A stretch of 64,000 bases of DNA from Stappia sp. ES.058 (GTDB taxonomy: Bacteria; Pseudomonadota; Alphaproteobacteria; Rhizobiales; Stappiaceae), in the NCBI RefSeq assembly GCF_900105595.1, contig NZ_LT629784.1, forward strand, positions 620,001 through 684,000. The letters are read 5' to 3'. The position numbers and the translations under genes were made by a program. This document shows positions 61,932-64,000 of the stretch, piece by piece. The first letter of the stretch is position 1. Each line of letters starts with the position of its first letter. The notes under the pieces are model-generated. The model saw nothing but the letters and a program-made list of their open reading frames with translations, was not told where the DNA came from and did no database searches.

Positions 61932-63047
61932 ATGACCGAAACTCCGGCCTACGACCTTGAATGCCACGGCATTTCCAAGTCCTTCGGATCCGTTCGCGCG
62001 GTGAAGGATGTCTCCTTCAACATTCCGAGCGGTTCGTTTTTCTCCATTCTCGGTCCGTCAGGCTGCGGCAAGACCACCTTGATGCGCATGATCGCCGGTT
62101 TCGAGGAACCGAGCGGCGGAGATATCCGCATCAAGGGCAAGTCGGTGCTCGGCACGCCGCCCAACAGGCGGAACGTCAAGATGGTGTTTCAGCATCTGGC
62201 GTTGTTTCCGATGATGAATGTCCATGAAAACATCGCTTACGGGCTTCGCTGTCGCGGTGCCGAGAAGGAAGAGATCAAGCGCCGCGTACAGGATGTGCTG
62301 GAGCGCATTGCCCTTCCCGACGTTGGAAACCGCGAGATCCACCAGTTGTCCGGCGGTCAGAAGCAGCGCATCGCCATCGCGCGCTGCATGGTGCTCGATC
62401 CCGACGTTCTGTTGCTCGACGAACCGCTTGGCGCGCTCGATCTGAAGCTGCGCGAGGCGATGAAGATCGAGCTGAAACTGCTTCAGCACCAGTTCAATAC
62501 CACCTTCATCTACATCACCCACGACCAGTCCGAAGCGCTGGTGATGTCCGATCACGTCGCGATCATGAACGACGGCAACTTCGAGCAGATCGGCACGCCG
62601 CAGGCGCTCTACCACCGGCCCAACACCGCCTTCGTCGCCGGCTTCGTCGGCGACAGCAATCGCTGGTCCGGCAAGGTCACGGCGAGCGACGGCACCGGGG
62701 GCAAGGTGGCGACGGAGCAGGGCCTGGCAATGAGCTTCACCGCCGGCGGCGACACGCGCATCGCCGAGGGCGACGCGGTCGAGATCTTCGTGCGTCCGGA
62801 GTTCATCAACACGGTGCGCGCAGCCGATGCGGCCACTGAGCAGGGCGACAATCACATGGACGGCGTCGTTGACAGCCTGCTCTTCAATGGCGCCAACAGC
62901 CGGGTGCTCGTGCGCAACGAGACCGGTCAGTTGATCGAGGCCGACGTTACGCTGACCGGTGACGGCGATCTGTCCGCCGGCGAGGCGGTGCGCCTGTCCT
63001 GGTCGGCACAACACGCCATGTGCTTCCCGCGAAGCGGGGCCGCGTAA
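61932..63047 (+). CDS. Polyamine-type ABC transporter ATP-binding protein (PotA-like)
   Basis: A 371-residue ATPase. Walker A is GPSGCGKTTLM, the Q-loop MVFQHLALFPMM, the signature LSGGQKQRIAIARC, Walker B VLLLDEPLGALD, and the switch His is in YITHDQSEAL. A C-terminal TOBE domain (~residue 290-365) is present, as in PotA. The stop TAA overlaps the ATG of the permease by one base. It energises uptake through the two permeases. Confidence 0.95.
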   Translation: MTETPAYDLECHGISKSFGSVRAVKDVSFNIPSGSFFSILGPSGCGKTTLMRMIAGFEEPSGGDIRIKGKSVLGTPPNRRNVKMVFQHLALFPMMNVHENIAYGLRCRGAEKEEIKRRVQDVLERIALPDVGNREIHQLSGGQKQRIAIARCMVLDPDVLLLDEPLGALDLKLREAMKIELKLLQHQFNTTFIYITHDQSEALVMSDHVAIMNDGNFEQIGTPQALYHRPNTAFVAGFVGDSNRWSGKVTASDGTGGKVATEQGLAMSFTAGGDTRIAEGDAVEIFVRPEFINTVRAADAATEQGDNHMDGVVDSLLFNGANSRVLVRNETGQLIEADVTLTGDGDLSAGEAVRLSWSAQHAMCFPRSGAA

Positions 63048-63916
63048 TGGTCCAAAAGGATGTCCGACGTCTCACCCTGATCCTGCTCTTCGCGCCTTTC
63101 GTGATGTGGATCGCGCTGCTGATCGTCGTACCGCACATCGGCATGGTGGCGTTGTCGCTGCGCGAGAAGGTGGCGCCACGCGTCTATGAGTTCGGCTTTG
63201 GCAACTACATCGATTTCATCAATGAGCCGATCTACTGGAACACGCTGCTGCGCACCGGCTCGATGTCGCTGCTGGTGACGGCGCTGGCGCTGCTGATCGG
63301 TTTCCCGATCGCCTATTACATCGCCAAGATCGCCGGAAACCGGACGCGCGGCGCGCTGTTCCTGCTGTGCCTGATCCCGCTGTGGGTGAGCGATCTGATC
63401 CGCGCCTTCGGCTGGATCCTGCTGCTGCGCGAGACCGGGGTGGTCTCGACCTTCCTGCAGTGGAGCGGGGTGATCTCGGGACCGATTGAATTCCTCTACA
63501 ACGACGTGACGGTGATCATCGGCCTCGTCTACACGGTGATCCTGTTCATGATCGTGCCGCTCGTTTCCACACTCGACGGCATGGACGAAAGTCTCGTGGA
63601 GGCGGGTTACAATCTCGGCGGCAGCGGGTTCACGGTGCTCAGGCGGATCATCGTTCCCTACGCGATGCCGGGCATCGTGTCGGGCTGCATCGTGGTGTTC
63701 ATGCTCACGGCCGGATCCTACCTGACCCCGGTCCTTCTGGGTGGAAAGAACTCCAGCTGGTTCACGGAGCAGATCTACGACCAGTTCATCACCCGCTTCA
63801 ACTGGGAGTCGGGCGCGGCCTTCGGCTTCCTGCTTTTGGCCTTCACCTCGATCGTGATCTGGCTCGGGCTGAAGCTCAGCGGCCAGACGCTCGCCAACAC
63901 CGTCGCAAAGAGCTGA
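63047..63916 (+). CDS. Polyamine-type ABC transporter permease (PotB-like)
   Basis: A 289-residue permease with six hydrophobic segments (LTLILLFAPFVMWIALLIVV, TGSMSLLVTALALLIGFPIAY, ALFLLCLIPLWVSDLIRAF, VIIGLVYTVILFMIVPLVSTL and more). The EAA loop is EAGYNLGGSGFTVLRRIIVP, which contacts the ATPase. The start at 63047 follows the ATPase by overlap. It is paired with the permease cut off at the window end. Confidence 0.93.
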   Translation: MVQKDVRRLTLILLFAPFVMWIALLIVVPHIGMVALSLREKVAPRVYEFGFGNYIDFINEPIYWNTLLRTGSMSLLVTALALLIGFPIAYYIAKIAGNRTRGALFLLCLIPLWVSDLIRAFGWILLLRETGVVSTFLQWSGVISGPIEFLYNDVTVIIGLVYTVILFMIVPLVSTLDGMDESLVEAGYNLGGSGFTVLRRIIVPYAMPGIVSGCIVVFMLTAGSYLTPVLLGGKNSSWFTEQIYDQFITRFNWESGAAFGFLLLAFTSIVIWLGLKLSGQTLANTVAKS

Positions 63917-63927
63917 GGAGGAGCACG

Positions 63928-64000
63928 ATGGCAAGATCCGCACCCGCGCCCCTCGTCTGGGGCTACCGCGCCTACGTCCTGGCGTTCTTTCTGTTCCTTG
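63928..64000 (+). CDS. Polyamine-type ABC permease PotC-like, 5' end only (runs off window)
   Basis: An ATG at 63928 preceded by GAGGAGGAGC begins MARSAPAPLVWGYRAYVLAF and leads into a hydrophobic helix (FFLFL). It lies 11 bases after the PotB-like stop, which is the expected place of the second permease. Only 24 residues are visible, so the assignment depends on operon position. Confidence 0.75.
   Translation, partial: MARSAPAPLVWGYRAYVLAFFLFL

Overview
The window is a high-GC chromosomal segment with dense, short-spaced genes and many 4-base ATGA overlaps. The FixL/FixJ/FixK cascade, the cbb3 oxidase set ccoNOQP plus ccoGHIS, a CrbS-like acetate-type sensor, TRAP transport and a MocR regulator point to an alphaproteobacterium of the Hyphomicrobiales. 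A marine or Stappia/Roseibium-like lineage is my guess from gene content only. No rRNA, CRISPR array or intact mobile element was seen. One tRNA-Thr(GGU) lies at 40287-40361.

Layout. 1-5330: the end of an ATP-dependent DNA ligase, a DsbA-like isomerase, a secreted coiled-coil protein, a thioesterase, an HSL-type esterase, a YjbQ protein and a proline iminopeptidase. 5410-13663: an acetate-switch-like module. It has a DUF4212 plus sodium:solute symporter pair with two small membrane proteins, a LuxR-type response regulator (CrbR-like), a cytochrome P460 and a giant SSF-PAS-kinase-receiver (CrbS-like). 13722-16235: an unknown Cys-rich protein, MscL and an aminotransferase.

16337-38314 is an oxygen-response block: heme-PAS fixL, fixJ, an orphan receiver, fixK, hemN, an FkbM methyltransferase, an AbrB-type membrane protein, ccoNOQP, then ccoGHIS and another orphan receiver. 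The two cco operons are separated by a secreted amidohydrolase, an AraC regulator and a periplasmic copper amine oxidase. FNR/FixK-type boxes (TTGAY-N4-RTCAA class) lie before ccoN, before ccoG and at the start of hemN. The likely logic is FixL -> FixJ -> FixK -> cco/hemN. At 38347-39506 an NsrR-like Rrf2 repressor is divergent from a stand-alone protoglobin across an AT-rich spacer with a 7-5-7 palindrome.

40788-54384 is a catabolic block: 3-methylcrotonyl-CoA carboxylase (both subunits), HMG-CoA lyase, methylglutaconyl-CoA hydratase, a TRAP transporter, a MaoC/FAS1-like dehydratase and an atypical acyl-CoA synthetase. Divergent to these run an IclR regulator, a PaaI thioesterase and a family III CoA-transferase. 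The block ends at a decayed IS21 istB gene. It probably imports, CoA-activates and degrades a branched (isovalerate/3-methylcrotonate-like) acid; no isovaleryl-CoA dehydrogenase is present.

55295-64000: a Gfo/Idh/MocA oxidoreductase, an aldehyde dehydrogenase, an enolase-superfamily enzyme, a divergent MocR/PdxR-type regulator, and a polyamine-type ABC transporter (binding protein, ATPase, two permeases, the last cut by the window edge). A repeated ATTGGACT element flanks the MocR gene on both sides and may be its operator.
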